A stretch of DNA of 54,042 nucleotides from Methylococcaceae bacterium UBA7658 (GCA_002483425.1 DLHW01000014.1:82799-136840), one strand, 5' to 3'. Counted from the stretch's first letter, positions 25,580-36,236 are shown. The notes: a model not told the origin generated them from the letters alone. Program-made: numbers and translations.

Positions 25580-25755
25580 AAAAAACTTTGGGTTGCCGCC
25601 TTAAGCACGGCAACCGTCAAAGACCGCAGGCGCCAAAGGCTTAATATACCTGCGTAGACGGAGGCCTAAGCCTATTAAGGTTAAGGACCGTGGTGTACCC
25701 CATTTGGGGTATGTGTTATGACATCTGAGTGTTCAGATACCGAAGGAGGTCACTT
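25580..25755 (+). promoter_or_regulatory. Ribosomal protein L10 leader RNA
   Basis: The 181-nt gap before rplJ has the position and composition of the L10 autoregulatory leader: several short stems (GTTGCC/GGCAAC near 25600, CCTAAGCC region, CCCCATTTGGGG near 25697) followed by GAAGGAGG. In the known system the L10-L7/L12 complex binds this RNA and represses rplJL translation. The call rests on position and partial structure, not on a covariance search. Confidence 0.7.
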
Positions 25756-26250
25756 GTGGCATTAAATTTAGAGGCTAAAAAGGCGGTTGTTGAGGAAGTA
25801 TCCAAGTATGCCGCCCAAGCCCATTCTGCTGTCGCTGCCGAGTATCGCGGACTGACGGTTTCGGAGTTTACGCAACTTCGTAAAACTGCTCGGGAAACCG
25901 GCGTATACCTGCGCGTCATAAAAAATACATTGGCTAAAAGAGCTGTAGCCGGTACTGAGTTCGAATGTATGCGAGAAGGTCTGGTCGGGCCTTTGCTTAT
26001 GGCTTTTTCGATGGAGGACCCGGGTGCGGCGGCGCGTTTGATTAATGATTTTGCAAAAACGCACGACAAGCTTATCGCTAAGGTGGTTGCTATTGGAGGC
26101 CAGTCCTACGGTGCGTCCGAACTGGCTCGTTTGGCCCGGCTGCCTACTCGCGATCAAGGCATTAGCATGTTGATGTCGGTCATGAAAGCTCCGGTCGAAA
26201 AACTGGCCCGCACTCTCGCGGCTATCAGAGACGAAAAACAAGCAGCCTAA
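25756..26250 (+). CDS. rplJ: 50S ribosomal protein uL10
   Basis: Stalk base protein that anchors L7/L12 dimers. 164 residues from GTG 25756, which has AAGGAGG 5 nt upstream; the frame opens earlier at 25729, inside the leader, but the family starts MALNLEAKK. The C-terminal helix that carries L7/L12 is complete. Confidence 0.96.
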   Translation: MALNLEAKKAVVEEVSKYAAQAHSAVAAEYRGLTVSEFTQLRKTARETGVYLRVIKNTLAKRAVAGTEFECMREGLVGPLLMAFSMEDPGAAARLINDFAKTHDKLIAKVVAIGGQSYGASELARLARLPTRDQGISMLMSVMKAPVEKLARTLAAIRDEKQAA

Positions 26251-26300
26251 GCATTCAGCGGCTTTATTAGTTAAACATTCAAGAATTTAGAGGAAAAACA

Positions 26301-26672
26301 ATGGCAATTGGAAAAGAAGATATCCTGGAAGCGGTAGCAAACATGACCGTGATGGAAATTGTGGATTTGATCTCCGCGATGGAGGAGAAATTCGGCGTAT
26401 CGGCTGCTGCAGCGGTTGCAGTCGCTGCGCCGGCTGCAGCAGCAGCTGAAGTTGAAGAGCAAACGGAATTTAATGTCATTATGACTAGTTTCGGTGAGAA
26501 CAAAGTTGCTGTTATTAAGGCCGTGCGCACTATAACCGGTTTGGGATTGAAAGAAGCGAAAGATGCTGTCGAAGGTGTCCCTACCACCTTAAAAGAAGGC
26601 GTGTCTAAAGCCGAAGCAGAAGATATTAAGAAACAACTTCTAGAAGCCGGCGCGACAGTAGACGTTAAGTAA
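26301..26672 (+). CDS. rplL: 50S ribosomal protein bL12 (L7/L12)
   Basis: Stalk protein that recruits translation factors. 123 residues: N-terminal dimer domain, Ala-rich hinge (about 33-52) and the C-terminal domain with GLGLKEAKDAVEGVP. GAGGAAA precedes the ATG. Confidence 0.98.
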   Translation: MAIGKEDILEAVANMTVMEIVDLISAMEEKFGVSAAAAVAVAAPAAAAAEVEEQTEFNVIMTSFGENKVAVIKAVRTITGLGLKEAKDAVEGVPTTLKEGVSKAEAEDIKKQLLEAGATVDVK

Positions 26673-26712
26673 AAGCTTAATGATAATCAAGGCAGTACCC
26701 TGAAATACAAGC

Positions 26713-26743
26713 GGTCGGTGACGTTAACGTCACCGGCCTTTTT
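26713..26743 (+). terminator. Attenuator between rplL and rpoB
   Basis: An 11-bp stem (GGTCGGTGACG / CGTCACCGGCC with one G-U) closed by TTAA is followed by TTTTT. In E. coli a partial terminator at this point sets the L7/L12 to RNA polymerase ratio. Confidence 0.8.
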
Positions 26744-26800
26744 CTGTCTGCAGTAAGCGGACAGTAAAATCATTCATAGCGAAAAAGGTCTGGAAGCAAT

Positions 26801-29800
26801 ATGTCCTACTCTTTTACTGAAAAAAAGCGTATCCGAAATAACTTTGGGAAAAGCACTGAGGTGCTGGAAGTCCCATATCTCCTGGCGACTCAAATCAATT
26901 CATATGCGGAGTTTTTACAAGCGGGCGTATCGCCGTTAAAGCGGGCCGATAAAGGCTTGCACGCTGCATTTACTAGTGTTTTTCCAATAGAAAGCCACTC
27001 CGGATATGCCGTTCTAGAGTATATCAGTTACCGGTTGGGAGAACCCACTTTTGATGTAAGAGAATGTCAGCAAAGGGGTGCTACCTATGCGGCACCGTTG
27101 CGGGTTTTAGTACGTTTGGTGATTTACGATAAAGATTCTCCCATCAATGCCAAAGTTGTTAAGGATATCCGCGAACAAGAAGTTTTCATGGGCGAATTAC
27201 CGTTGATGACCGATAACGGCACCTTTGTGATAAACGGCACCGAGCGTGTCGTCGTTTCTCAATTGCACCGTTCACCCGGCGTTTTCTTCGATCACGACAA
27301 AGGTAAAACTCACTCGTCCGGTAAGTTACTGTTCAACGCCCGCGTAATTCCATATCGCGGCTCTTGGCTTGATTTCGAATTTGATCACAAAGACTGCGTG
27401 TATGTTCGCATCGACCGCCGTAGAAAAATTCCGGCGACGATTTTATTAAGAGCGTTAGGTTATGATAACGAAGGGATGATAAAAATCTTTTTCGAAATAA
27501 ACCGGTTTACGCTCAGTCCGGACAAATGCCTTTTTCATATTATTCCTGAGCGGATGCGCGGAGAGATAGCGGCATTCGATATCAAGATTGACGACCAAAT
27601 TTTGGTGGAAGAAGGGCGCCGGATTACCGCAAAACATATCAGGGAAATGATAAAAGCCGGGTTGACTCAAGTTGAAGTGCCAAGAGAATACCTGGTTGGA
27701 AAAATTGTTGGTCACAATCTAATCGATTCCAGTACCGGGGAACTGGTCGCCAAAGTAAATGACGAACTCACCGGTACGACATTGGATAAATGCTCCGAAG
27801 CCGGTATCGCCGATATCAATACTTTATTCGTTAACGATCTGGATAACGGTCCCTATATTTCTAACGCTATGCGTTTGGATGTAACGACTAATCAGCTTGA
27901 AGCTTTAGTTGAAATTTACCGGATGATGCGGCCGGGCGAGCCGCCTACAAAGGAGTCCGCCGAAAATCTTTTCCAAAATTTATTCTTTACCGATGAAAGA
28001 TACGATTTATCGACGGTGGGAAGAATGAAATTTAACCGGCGCTTAGGGCGCCAAGAAATAACTGGACCTGGAACGTTGACCCATGCGGACATCATCGATG
28101 TGCTGAAAGAGTTGATCAACATCCGAAATGGTAACGGTAATGTCGACGATATCGATCATTTAGGCAACCGCCGAGTTCGTTCGGTGGGTGAAATGATTGA
28201 AAATCAATTCCGCGTCGGTCTAGTCCGGGTTGAAAGAGCCGTCAAAGAGCGTTTGACACTGGCGGATTCCGAGGGGTTGGTGCCGCAAGAAATCATCAAT
28301 GCTAAACCGGTTTCTGCGGCGGTTAAGGAGTTTTTTGGCTCCAGCCAGTTGTCGCAATTTATGGACCAAAACAATCCATTATCGCAAGTTACGCACAAAC
28401 GCCGCGTTTCAGCGTTGGGTCCTGGAGGTTTGGCGAGAGAGCGGGCGGGTTTCGAAGTACGTGACGTTCACGCTACGCATTACGGTCGCGTTTGTCCGAT
28501 CGAAACACCTGAAGGTCCGAATATCGGCTTAATCAATTCTATGTCGGTGTATGCAAGAACCAATGATTACGGTTTTTTGGAAACGCCGTATAGAAAAGTA
28601 GTCGACGGTAAAGTGACCAATCAAGTCGATTATTTATCGGCAATTGAAGAAGGCGAATTCGTCATCGCGCAGGCCAGTGTACCGGTCGATAAAGACGGTA
28701 AATTAAAGGAAGGACTCGTATCCTGCCGTCATAAAGACGAGTTTACTTTGGCAATGTCCGATACCGTGCAATATATGGATGTATCATCCAAACAAATTGT
28801 CTCGGTCGCGGCATCTATCATTCCGTTTCTTGAGCATGATGATGCTAACCGGGCTTTAATGGGGTCCAATATGCAACGGCAAGCGGTTCCTACTCTAAAG
28901 GCTGAGAAGCCGCTGGTGGGTACCGGTATGGAACGGACTGTAGCTAAGGACTCAGGCGTGACAGTAGTTGCGGCGCGGGGCGGAAGGATTGAGGCCGTCG
29001 ATGCGGCAAGAATTGTTGTTCGAGTGAATGACACAGAAACCGAAACCGGAACGCCAGGCGTCGATATTTATAATCTAACAAAATATACCCGGTCTAATCA
29101 AAATACCTGTATTAATCAGAAGCCTTTGGTCAAGAAAGGCGATTTTGTCAATGCCGGCGACATATTGGCCGATGGGCCGTCAACCGATATGGGCGAGTTA
29201 GCGCTCGGGCAAAATATGCTGGTCGCCTTTATGCCTTGGAACGGTTATAACTTTGAAGACTCTATTTTGGTTTCCGAACGGGTCGTTAAAGAAGATCGGT
29301 TTACTACGATCCATATCGAAGAAAAAACGTGCGTTGCACGCGATACCAAACACAGTCCTGAAGAAATAACGGCCGATATTCCCAATGTAAGCGAAGAAGC
29401 GCTCGCCAAGCTGGATGAGTCCGGAATTGTCTATGTCGGCGCGGAAGTTAAAGGCGGAGATATTCTGGTCGGAAAAGTTACTCCAAAAGGCGAAACTCAA
29501 CTGACGCCGGAAGAAAAGCTCCTTCGAGCTATTTTCGGTGAAAAAGCGGCCGATGTAAAAGATACCTCGCTTCGGGTGCCCAGCAGTATTGAAGGTACTG
29601 TTATCGACGTGCAAGTGTTTACCCGTGACGGTGTGAAAAAGGATAAACGCGCGCTCGATATCGAAGAGCAGGAAGTCAAACGCTACCGTAAAGACTTGGA
29701 CGATCAATTAAAAATTCTCGAAGGCGATATTTTTGATCGTGTGGCGACAATGTTGCTCGGAAAAGAGGCTAAGTCCGGGCCGGGACAAATGCGTGCCGGG

Positions 29801-30877
29801 AATCCGGTCACGCAAGACTATCTGGATAGTCTGAAGCACTCGGAATGGCTGAAAATTAGGATGAAAGACGAGGACTTAAACGTCCAACTCGAAACCGTAG
29901 CGGTTCAAGTCGAGCAGCAACGGAAAGCGTTCGACGAAAAATTCGAATTCAAACGGAAAAAAATCACTATGGGCGATGATTTGCCGCCTGGTGTATTGAA
30001 AATGGTTAAAGTCTATTTGGCTGTCAAAAGACGAATTCAGCCAGGCGATAAAATGGCCGGACGCCACGGTAACAAAGGCGTTATTTCTATGATTCGTCCG
30101 ATTGAAGATATGCCTTATACCGCCGACGGCAATCCGGTCGATATTGTATTGAATCCACTCGGGGTGCCGTCACGGATGAACGTCGGCCAGGTTTTGGAGA
30201 CCCATTTGGGGTGGGCGGCAAAAGGCTTAGGCATAAAAATCGGCAAGATGCTCGAGGCTAAAGCCAAGATCAATGAGGTTAAAGGGTTCTTGAATGACAT
30301 CTATAACAGTAGCGGACGGAAAGAAGATCTCGATTCATTAACGGATAGCGAAATCATCGAGATGGCGAACAATCTGGTCGATGGCGTACCAATGGCGACG
30401 CCAGTATTCGACGGGGCGAGCGAAGACGAAATCAGAACCATGCTAAGACTAGCCGATTTGCCGGAAACCGGACAGATCACTCTATTCGACGGTTTAACTG
30501 GAGAGCCGTTCGAACGGCCGGTAACCGTTGGTTACATGTACATGCTTAAATTGAACCACTTGGTAGACGATAAAATGCACGCCCGCTCCACCGGACCTTA
30601 TAGTCTTGTGACCCAGCAACCTTTGGGCGGTAAAGCGCAATTCGGAGGTCAGCGTTTTGGCGAGATGGAAGTGTGGGCCCTTGAAGCTTATGGAGCAGCC
30701 TATACCCTTCAAGAAATGCTGACAGTTAAATCGGACGATGTTACCGGCAGAACGAGGATGTATAAAAACATTGTCGATGGCGATCATAAAATGGAGGCGG
30801 GAATGCCGGAATCGTTTAATGTTTTAATCAAAGAGATACGTTCTCTGGCCGTTAATATAGAACTCGAACGAGAATAA
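26801..30877 (+). CDS. rpoB: DNA-directed RNA polymerase beta subunit
   Basis: 1358 residues, slightly longer than the 1342 of E. coli. The rifampicin region near residues 510-540 (FFGSSQLSQFMDQNNPLS, THKRRVSALGPGG) carries the sensitive-type residues. The downstream catalytic segment GDKMAGRHGNKGV is intact. The family signature DVHPTHYGR reads DVHATHYGR here. TGGAAG precedes the ATG. rpoC follows after 72 nt. Confidence 0.99.
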   Translation: MSYSFTEKKRIRNNFGKSTEVLEVPYLLATQINSYAEFLQAGVSPLKRADKGLHAAFTSVFPIESHSGYAVLEYISYRLGEPTFDVRECQQRGATYAAPLRVLVRLVIYDKDSPINAKVVKDIREQEVFMGELPLMTDNGTFVINGTERVVVSQLHRSPGVFFDHDKGKTHSSGKLLFNARVIPYRGSWLDFEFDHKDCVYVRIDRRRKIPATILLRALGYDNEGMIKIFFEINRFTLSPDKCLFHIIPERMRGEIAAFDIKIDDQILVEEGRRITAKHIREMIKAGLTQVEVPREYLVGKIVGHNLIDSSTGELVAKVNDELTGTTLDKCSEAGIADINTLFVNDLDNGPYISNAMRLDVTTNQLEALVEIYRMMRPGEPPTKESAENLFQNLFFTDERYDLSTVGRMKFNRRLGRQEITGPGTLTHADIIDVLKELINIRNGNGNVDDIDHLGNRRVRSVGEMIENQFRVGLVRVERAVKERLTLADSEGLVPQEIINAKPVSAAVKEFFGSSQLSQFMDQNNPLSQVTHKRRVSALGPGGLARERAGFEVRDVHATHYGRVCPIETPEGPNIGLINSMSVYARTNDYGFLETPYRKVVDGKVTNQVDYLSAIEEGEFVIAQASVPVDKDGKLKEGLVSCRHKDEFTLAMSDTVQYMDVSSKQIVSVAASIIPFLEHDDANRALMGSNMQRQAVPTLKAEKPLVGTGMERTVAKDSGVTVVAARGGRIEAVDAARIVVRVNDTETETGTPGVDIYNLTKYTRSNQNTCINQKPLVKKGDFVNAGDILADGPSTDMGELALGQNMLVAFMPWNGYNFEDSILVSERVVKEDRFTTIHIEEKTCVARDTKHSPEEITADIPNVSEEALAKLDESGIVYVGAEVKGGDILVGKVTPKGETQLTPEEKLLRAIFGEKAADVKDTSLRVPSSIEGTVIDVQVFTRDGVKKDKRALDIEEQEVKRYRKDLDDQLKILEGDIFDRVATMLLGKEAKSGPGQMRAGNPVTQDYLDSLKHSEWLKIRMKDEDLNVQLETVAVQVEQQRKAFDEKFEFKRKKITMGDDLPPGVLKMVKVYLAVKRRIQPGDKMAGRHGNKGVISMIRPIEDMPYTADGNPVDIVLNPLGVPSRMNVGQVLETHLGWAAKGLGIKIGKMLEAKAKINEVKGFLNDIYNSSGRKEDLDSLTDSEIIEMANNLVDGVPMATPVFDGASEDEIRTMLRLADLPETGQITLFDGLTGEPFERPVTVGYMYMLKLNHLVDDKMHARSTGPYSLVTQQPLGGKAQFGGQRFGEMEVWALEAYGAAYTLQEMLTVKSDDVTGRTRMYKNIVDGDHKMEAGMPESFNVLIKEIRSLAVNIELERE

Positions 30878-30949
30878 GTTTCGGTAGTTAGCTGTTTGAA
30901 AACGGTTTGATCTGAAACATGCCAGAAAATACTTAAAGAGGGTAGGTTC

Positions 30950-33900
30950 TTGAAAGATTTAATGAATTTTTTAAAACGCCAAGGGCGTTCCGATGATTTT
31001 GACGCAATTCGTATCGGACTGGCTTCGCCAGACATGATACGGTCATGGTCGTATGGCGAGGTGAAAAAACCGGAGACTATAAACTACCGGACTTTTAAGC
31101 CTGAACGGGACGGCCTTTTCTGCGCAAAAATATTCGGCCCGGTTAGCGATTACGAATGTCTATGCGGTAAATACAAGCGTTTGAAACACCGCGGCGTTAT
31201 TTGTGAGAAATGCGGAGTTGAAGTCACCTTATCTAAAGTGCGCCGGGAGCGGATGGGGCACATCGATCTGGCAAGTCCGGTTGCGCATATTTGGTTTTTA
31301 AAATCTTTACCTTCGCGTATTGCCTTACTGCTCGATATGACACTCCGCGAGATTGAGCGCGTTCTGTATTTTGAATCGTTCGTTATTTTAGATCCGGGGA
31401 CAACGTCTCTTAGCAAGGGGCAATTATTGACGGATGACGAGTACTTGGATGCTGTCGAGCAATACGGCGATGATTTTACTGCAAAAATGGGAGCGGAAGC
31501 GATCTATGAGCTTTTAAAGGCGATTGATTTAAAAGAAGAAATCAACACCCTCAGAGAAGAAATCGGATCGACTAATTCAGAAACTAAAATTAAGAAAATC
31601 TCCAAGCGTTTGAAAGTTATAGACGCTTTGTTGAGTTCAAAAAATCGTCCCGAATGGATGATCTTAAAAGTATTGCCTGTTTTACCGCCGGAATTACGAC
31701 CCTTAGTACCGTTGGACGGAGGCCGTTTTGCAACCTCAGACTTGAACGATCTTTACCGCAGAGTCATCAATAGAAACAACCGGTTAAACCGCTTGTTGGA
31801 TTTGAATGCGCCCGATATTATCGTCCGGAACGAAAAACGGATGTTGCAAGAGTCGGTTGATGCGCTCCTTGATAACGGGCGTCGCGGCCGGGCTATAACC
31901 GGCACAAACCGCCGTCCGTTAAAATCCCTTGCAGATATGATCAAAGGCAAGCAAGGCCGTTTTAGACAGAATTTATTGGGTAAACGGGTCGATTATTCAG
32001 GCCGCTCTGTGATTGTTGTGGGTCCTACATTGCGTTTACATCAATGCGGTTTGCCCAAAAAAATGGCGTTAGAATTATTTAAGCCATTTATATTCAGTAA
32101 GTTGCAGTTTAGGGGGCTTGCGACTACAATCAAAGCCGCTAAGAAAATGGTCGAGCGGGAAGGGCATGAGGTTTGGGATATTCTTGAAGAGGTTATCCGT
32201 GAACATCCGGTGCTGCTCAACCGTGCGCCGACTTTACACCGGTTAGGAATTCAGGCTTTCGAGCCGACCTTAATAGAAGGTAAAGCTATTCAGTTACACC
32301 CTTTGGTTTGCAGCGCATTCAACGCCGATTTTGACGGCGACCAAATGGCGGTGCATATCCCGCTTTCAATTGAAGCGCAATTGGAAGCAAGAACCTTGAT
32401 GATGGCGACGAACAACATTTTATCGCCTGCTAATGGCGAGCCTGTTATCAATCCGTCGCAAGACGTGGTGTTAGGTTTGTATTACATAAGCCGCGAAAAA
32501 GTTAATGCAAAGGGTGATGGGAGTATTTTTGTAAGCGTTGGTGAAGTACATAAGGCTTTGCTTGCTAAATCGGTCGAGTTGCAGACAAAAATTCAGCTTC
32601 GAATAACCGAAAAAGTAATGGATGAAAACGGTCAGCAAGTCAATAAGACCCATAGGGTCGCAACGACAGTTGGCCGTGCATTAATCTGGGAAGTTGTTCC
32701 AGACCGGATGCCGTTTGAGTTAGTCAATTGCGATATGACTAAAAAGAATATTTCCCGCTTAGTCAACTATGCCTATCGCCATTTAGGGAATAAAGATACC
32801 GTTGTGCTCGCAGACCAAATCATGTATTTGGGGTTTAGATATGCAACAATTTCAGGCGTGTCATTTGGTATTGACGATATGGCGATTCCGGCCAAAAAAG
32901 TCGATATCATCAAAGCGGCTGAAGCCGAAGTCAGCGAAATTCAAAGTCAATATGCTTCTGGACTAGTGACCGACGGTGAGCGCTATAACAAAGTTGTCGA
33001 TATTTGGTCGCATGCAAACGATCAAGTCGCTAAAGTGATGATGGACGGCTTAGGCGAAGAAGCGGTAATTGACGCCAGCGGTAAAGCAGTTAAACAAAAA
33101 TCGTTTAACTCCATCTTTATGATGGCCGAATCCGGCGCTCGGGGTTCAGCAGCCCAGATTCGGCAATTGGCTGGTATGCGCGGATTGATGGCAAAGCCGG
33201 ATGGCTCGATCATTGAAACGCCTATTACCGCCAATTTTAGGGAAGGACTTGATGTATTGCAGTATTTCATATCAACCCATGGCGCACGCAAAGGCTTAGC
33301 GGATACTGCCTTAAAAACAGCTAACTCGGGTTATTTAACACGCAGATTGGTGGATGTGGCGCAAGATTTGGTCATTATAGGCAATGACTGCGGCACTTCG
33401 AACGGCTTGGTAATGATGCCGATTATCGAAGGCGGCGATGTTGTCGAGCCGCTCTCGGAACGGGTGCTTGGCCGTGTAGCTGCTGTCGACGTTCTCGACG
33501 GCGCAGGTGAAAAAATTATCGTACCGAAGGGTACGTTGCTGGACGAGTATTGGGTCAGTGTGCTGGATGAGAATAGCGTTGATCAGGTTTTGGTCCGTTC
33601 TATCATTACTTGTGAAAATAGACACGGTGTTTGCGCCGCTTGTTACGGTCGCGATTTAGGCCGCGGACATCTGGTCAATATCGGCGAAGCGGTCGGGGTT
33701 ATCGCTGCGCAATCGATTGGTGAGCCGGGTACGCAGTTGACGATGCGGACATTCCACATCGGCGGCGCTGCTTCCCGTTCTGCGGCAATCAGTAATGTGC
33801 AAGTGAAATCTTCCGGTTCATTACGATTGAACAATCTTAAGTCCGTCGTTAACCGGGAAGGTAACTTAATCGCTGTCTCAAGATCGGGCGAAGTTGGCGT

Positions 33901-35155
33901 CGTTGACGAATACGGACGTGAACGGGAGCGTTATAAAATCCCATACGGCGCGGTGTTGTCGGTGAAGGAAGGCGATAAAGTTAATGCGGGCGACATTATC
34001 GTTACTTGGGATCCGCATACGCATCCGGTTATTACCGAAGTGGATGGCGTTGTCGAAATGATTCATTTTGTCGACGGCGTTACAGTGCAAAAGCAATCGG
34101 ATGAAGTTACAGGGTTGAGTTCATTAGTGGTTACTGATCCGAAACAAAGGGGTAGTGCCGGTAAAGAATTAAGACCTATGGTTAAATTGCTGGATACGGA
34201 TGGGAATCCGATCTTTCTACCCGGCACAGAAATTCCAGCTCAATACTTTTTGCCAACGGGCGCTATTGTTGGGATAAAAGACGGTGGGGAAGTTAAAGTG
34301 GGGGACGTTTTAGCCAGGATACCGCAAGAATCGAGTAAAACACGAGATATAACCGGCGGTTTGCCGCGTGTGGCCGATTTGTTTGAAGCGCGTAAGACCA
34401 AAGACCCGGCAATTTTGGCTGAAACGAGTGGAACAATATCCTTCGGTAAAGAAACAAAAGGAAAACAACGCGTCATTATTACCGACTCTTCAGGCGAGCA
34501 AGTAGAAACATTAATTTCAAAATGGCGTCATATCACGGTATTCGAGGGCGAATATGTTGAGAAAGGCGAAACGATTGCTGAGGGTGAATTAACACCGCAC
34601 GATATTCTAAGATTACGGGGCGTCGAAGAATTAGCCAATTATTTAGTTAAAGAAATACAGGATGTTTACCGGTTACAAGGGGTAAAGATCAACGATAAGC
34701 ATATCGAAGCGATCATCCGTCAAATGTTAAGAAAAGTTGAAATCACTGCCTCGGGTGACACATTGTTCTTAAAAGGAGATCAAGTTGAGCGCGCATTGTT
34801 GAGAGAAGAAAATGACCGGATTGAAGGGGAAGGAAAAATTCCCGCAAGCTTTGAGTCGATTCTGCTTGGTATTACAAAAGCGTCATTGGCTACCGAATCA
34901 TTTATTTCGGCAGCTTCATTTCAAGAAACAACACGCGTATTAACCGATGCGGCAGTGCGAGGGCTAAACGACAATTTACAGGGGCTTAAGGAAAACGTGA
35001 TTGTTGGCCGTTTGATACCTGCGGGAACAGGATTGGCTTATCATGAAAGCCGAAAGAATAGGCAGATTCAAACTCAAAGCGTCGAAAATGAACATTTATC
35101 AACGATCGACGCGGATGAAGTAGAAGAAGCTCTCAAACAAGCATTAAATACATAA
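30950..35155 (+). CDS. rpoC: DNA-directed RNA polymerase beta-prime subunit
   Basis: 1401 residues. Catalytic NADFDGDQMAVH lies near residue 458. The first zinc ribbon is CLCGKY...ICEKC; the second is CENRHGVCAAC. The start is TTG 30950, supported by alignment of the KDLMNFLK N-terminus to E. coli KDLLKFLK and by GAGGGTAGG upstream; the first in-frame ATG would remove four residues. Confidence 0.98.
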   Translation: MKDLMNFLKRQGRSDDFDAIRIGLASPDMIRSWSYGEVKKPETINYRTFKPERDGLFCAKIFGPVSDYECLCGKYKRLKHRGVICEKCGVEVTLSKVRRERMGHIDLASPVAHIWFLKSLPSRIALLLDMTLREIERVLYFESFVILDPGTTSLSKGQLLTDDEYLDAVEQYGDDFTAKMGAEAIYELLKAIDLKEEINTLREEIGSTNSETKIKKISKRLKVIDALLSSKNRPEWMILKVLPVLPPELRPLVPLDGGRFATSDLNDLYRRVINRNNRLNRLLDLNAPDIIVRNEKRMLQESVDALLDNGRRGRAITGTNRRPLKSLADMIKGKQGRFRQNLLGKRVDYSGRSVIVVGPTLRLHQCGLPKKMALELFKPFIFSKLQFRGLATTIKAAKKMVEREGHEVWDILEEVIREHPVLLNRAPTLHRLGIQAFEPTLIEGKAIQLHPLVCSAFNADFDGDQMAVHIPLSIEAQLEARTLMMATNNILSPANGEPVINPSQDVVLGLYYISREKVNAKGDGSIFVSVGEVHKALLAKSVELQTKIQLRITEKVMDENGQQVNKTHRVATTVGRALIWEVVPDRMPFELVNCDMTKKNISRLVNYAYRHLGNKDTVVLADQIMYLGFRYATISGVSFGIDDMAIPAKKVDIIKAAEAEVSEIQSQYASGLVTDGERYNKVVDIWSHANDQVAKVMMDGLGEEAVIDASGKAVKQKSFNSIFMMAESGARGSAAQIRQLAGMRGLMAKPDGSIIETPITANFREGLDVLQYFISTHGARKGLADTALKTANSGYLTRRLVDVAQDLVIIGNDCGTSNGLVMMPIIEGGDVVEPLSERVLGRVAAVDVLDGAGEKIIVPKGTLLDEYWVSVLDENSVDQVLVRSIITCENRHGVCAACYGRDLGRGHLVNIGEAVGVIAAQSIGEPGTQLTMRTFHIGGAASRSAAISNVQVKSSGSLRLNNLKSVVNREGNLIAVSRSGEVGVVDEYGRERERYKIPYGAVLSVKEGDKVNAGDIIVTWDPHTHPVITEVDGVVEMIHFVDGVTVQKQSDEVTGLSSLVVTDPKQRGSAGKELRPMVKLLDTDGNPIFLPGTEIPAQYFLPTGAIVGIKDGGEVKVGDVLARIPQESSKTRDITGGLPRVADLFEARKTKDPAILAETSGTISFGKETKGKQRVIITDSSGEQVETLISKWRHITVFEGEYVEKGETIAEGELTPHDILRLRGVEELANYLVKEIQDVYRLQGVKINDKHIEAIIRQMLRKVEITASGDTLFLKGDQVERALLREENDRIEGEGKIPASFESILLGITKASLATESFISAASFQETTRVLTDAAVRGLNDNLQGLKENVIVGRLIPAGTGLAYHESRKNRQIQTQSVENEHLSTIDADEVEEALKQALNT

Positions 35156-35178
35156 AAAATAAATTTGAATAATTCAGC

Positions 35179-35207
35179 TTGACCTTAAAGTGCATAGCAA
35201 GTATCAT
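35179..35207 (+). promoter_or_regulatory. Sigma-70 promoter of the str operon
   Basis: -35 TTGACC (35179-35184), 17-nt spacer and -10 TATCAT (35202-35207), about 117 nt upstream of rpsL. The untranslated leader also holds an AT-rich GCATTATAAATGC palindrome near 35242-35254. Confidence 0.7.
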
Positions 35208-35323
35208 GCTCTGCTCACATGGGGTTAAGCGTTCGAGTTGAGCATTATAAATGCTTTTATAAAATTAAAGTTTGCTGACAACCTTAAGTCGAACAGTGAA
35301 ACGGATTCGGAGTAAATAAATAT

Positions 35324-35701
35324 ATGGCAACGATCAACCAATTGGTTCGTAAGCCGCGCACAAAAAAAATTGAAAAAAGTAATGTGCCTGCGCTAGAAGC
35401 ATGTCCTCAGCGTCGTGGTGTTTGTACTCGTGTTTATACGACAACACCCAAGAAGCCTAATTCTGCTCTTCGTAAGGTTGCAAGAGTCAGGCTGACGAAT
35501 GGTTCTGAAGTCAGTAGTTACATAGGCGGTGAAGGTCATAACTTGCAAGAGCACTCGGTTGTTTTGATTCGCGGCGGTCGTGTCAAAGATTTGCCAGGTG
35601 TGCGCTATCATGTGGTTCGTGGCAGTTTGGATGCTTCCGGTGTTAATAATAGGAAGTGTGGTCGGTCAAAATACGGAACAAAGCGTCCAAAAGGCAAGTA
35701 A
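35324..35701 (+). CDS. rpsL: 30S ribosomal protein uS12
   Basis: Decoding-centre protein. 125 residues. Lys43 (TTPKKPNSALRK) and the Lys of RVKDLPGVRYH have the streptomycin-sensitive state. First gene of the str operon. Confidence 0.98.
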   Translation: MATINQLVRKPRTKKIEKSNVPALEACPQRRGVCTRVYTTTPKKPNSALRKVARVRLTNGSEVSSYIGGEGHNLQEHSVVLIRGGRVKDLPGVRYHVVRGSLDASGVNNRKCGRSKYGTKRPKGK

Positions 35702-35715
35702 TAAGTTGGTGAAGA

Positions 35716-36186
35716 ATGTCTAGAAGAAGAGTTGCTACTAAAAGAGAGATCATACCGGATCCGCGTTTTGGCAGTGTAATGCTGACCAAGTTTATGAATA
35801 TGATTATGGAGAGCGGTAAGAAATCTGTTGCGGAAGGAATTGTTTACGGCGCTTTGGATGTGATCGAAAAGAAAGGTCACGGCGAACCGTTAGAGGTTCT
35901 GTCGAAGGCGCTTGAGAACGTGCAGCCAAGGGTTGAGGTTAAATCTAGGCGCGTTGGCGGGGCGACTTATCAGGTTCCCGTGGAAGTGCGGCCGTCACGG
36001 AGAATGGCGTTAGCGATGCGCTGGTTGATAGATGCTTCCAGAAAACGAAATGAACGCCGCATGTCGTCTAAATTAGCTGGCGAGTTATTGGACGCGTTTG
36101 AGAATAGAGGTTCGGCCGCTAAGAAGCGCGAAGATACTCATAGAATGGCTGAGGCCAATAAAGCATTTTCTCACTACCGCTGGTAG
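35716..36186 (+). CDS. rpsG: 30S ribosomal protein uS7
   Basis: Nucleates the 30S head. 156 residues, MSRRRVATKREIIPDPRFGS onward, ending AFSHYRW. An 18-bp unit covering its last codons and stop is duplicated in tandem (36179-36214). Confidence 0.98.
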   Translation: MSRRRVATKREIIPDPRFGSVMLTKFMNMIMESGKKSVAEGIVYGALDVIEKKGHGEPLEVLSKALENVQPRVEVKSRRVGGATYQVPVEVRPSRRMALAMRWLIDASRKRNERRMSSKLAGELLDAFENRGSAAKKREDTHRMAEANKAFSHYRW

Positions 36187-36214
36187 ACGTTATATAGCTG
36201 GTAGACGTTATATA
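36179..36214 (+). repeat. 18-bp tandem duplication across the rpsG stop codon
   Basis: GCTGGTAGACGTTATATA occurs twice without a gap (36179-36196 and 36197-36214). The first copy contains the end of rpsG, including its TAG. The second is non-coding and ends 22 nt before the fusA start. Confidence 0.95.
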
Positions 36215-36236
36215 GATTAACCTCTGGGTTTTGCTG

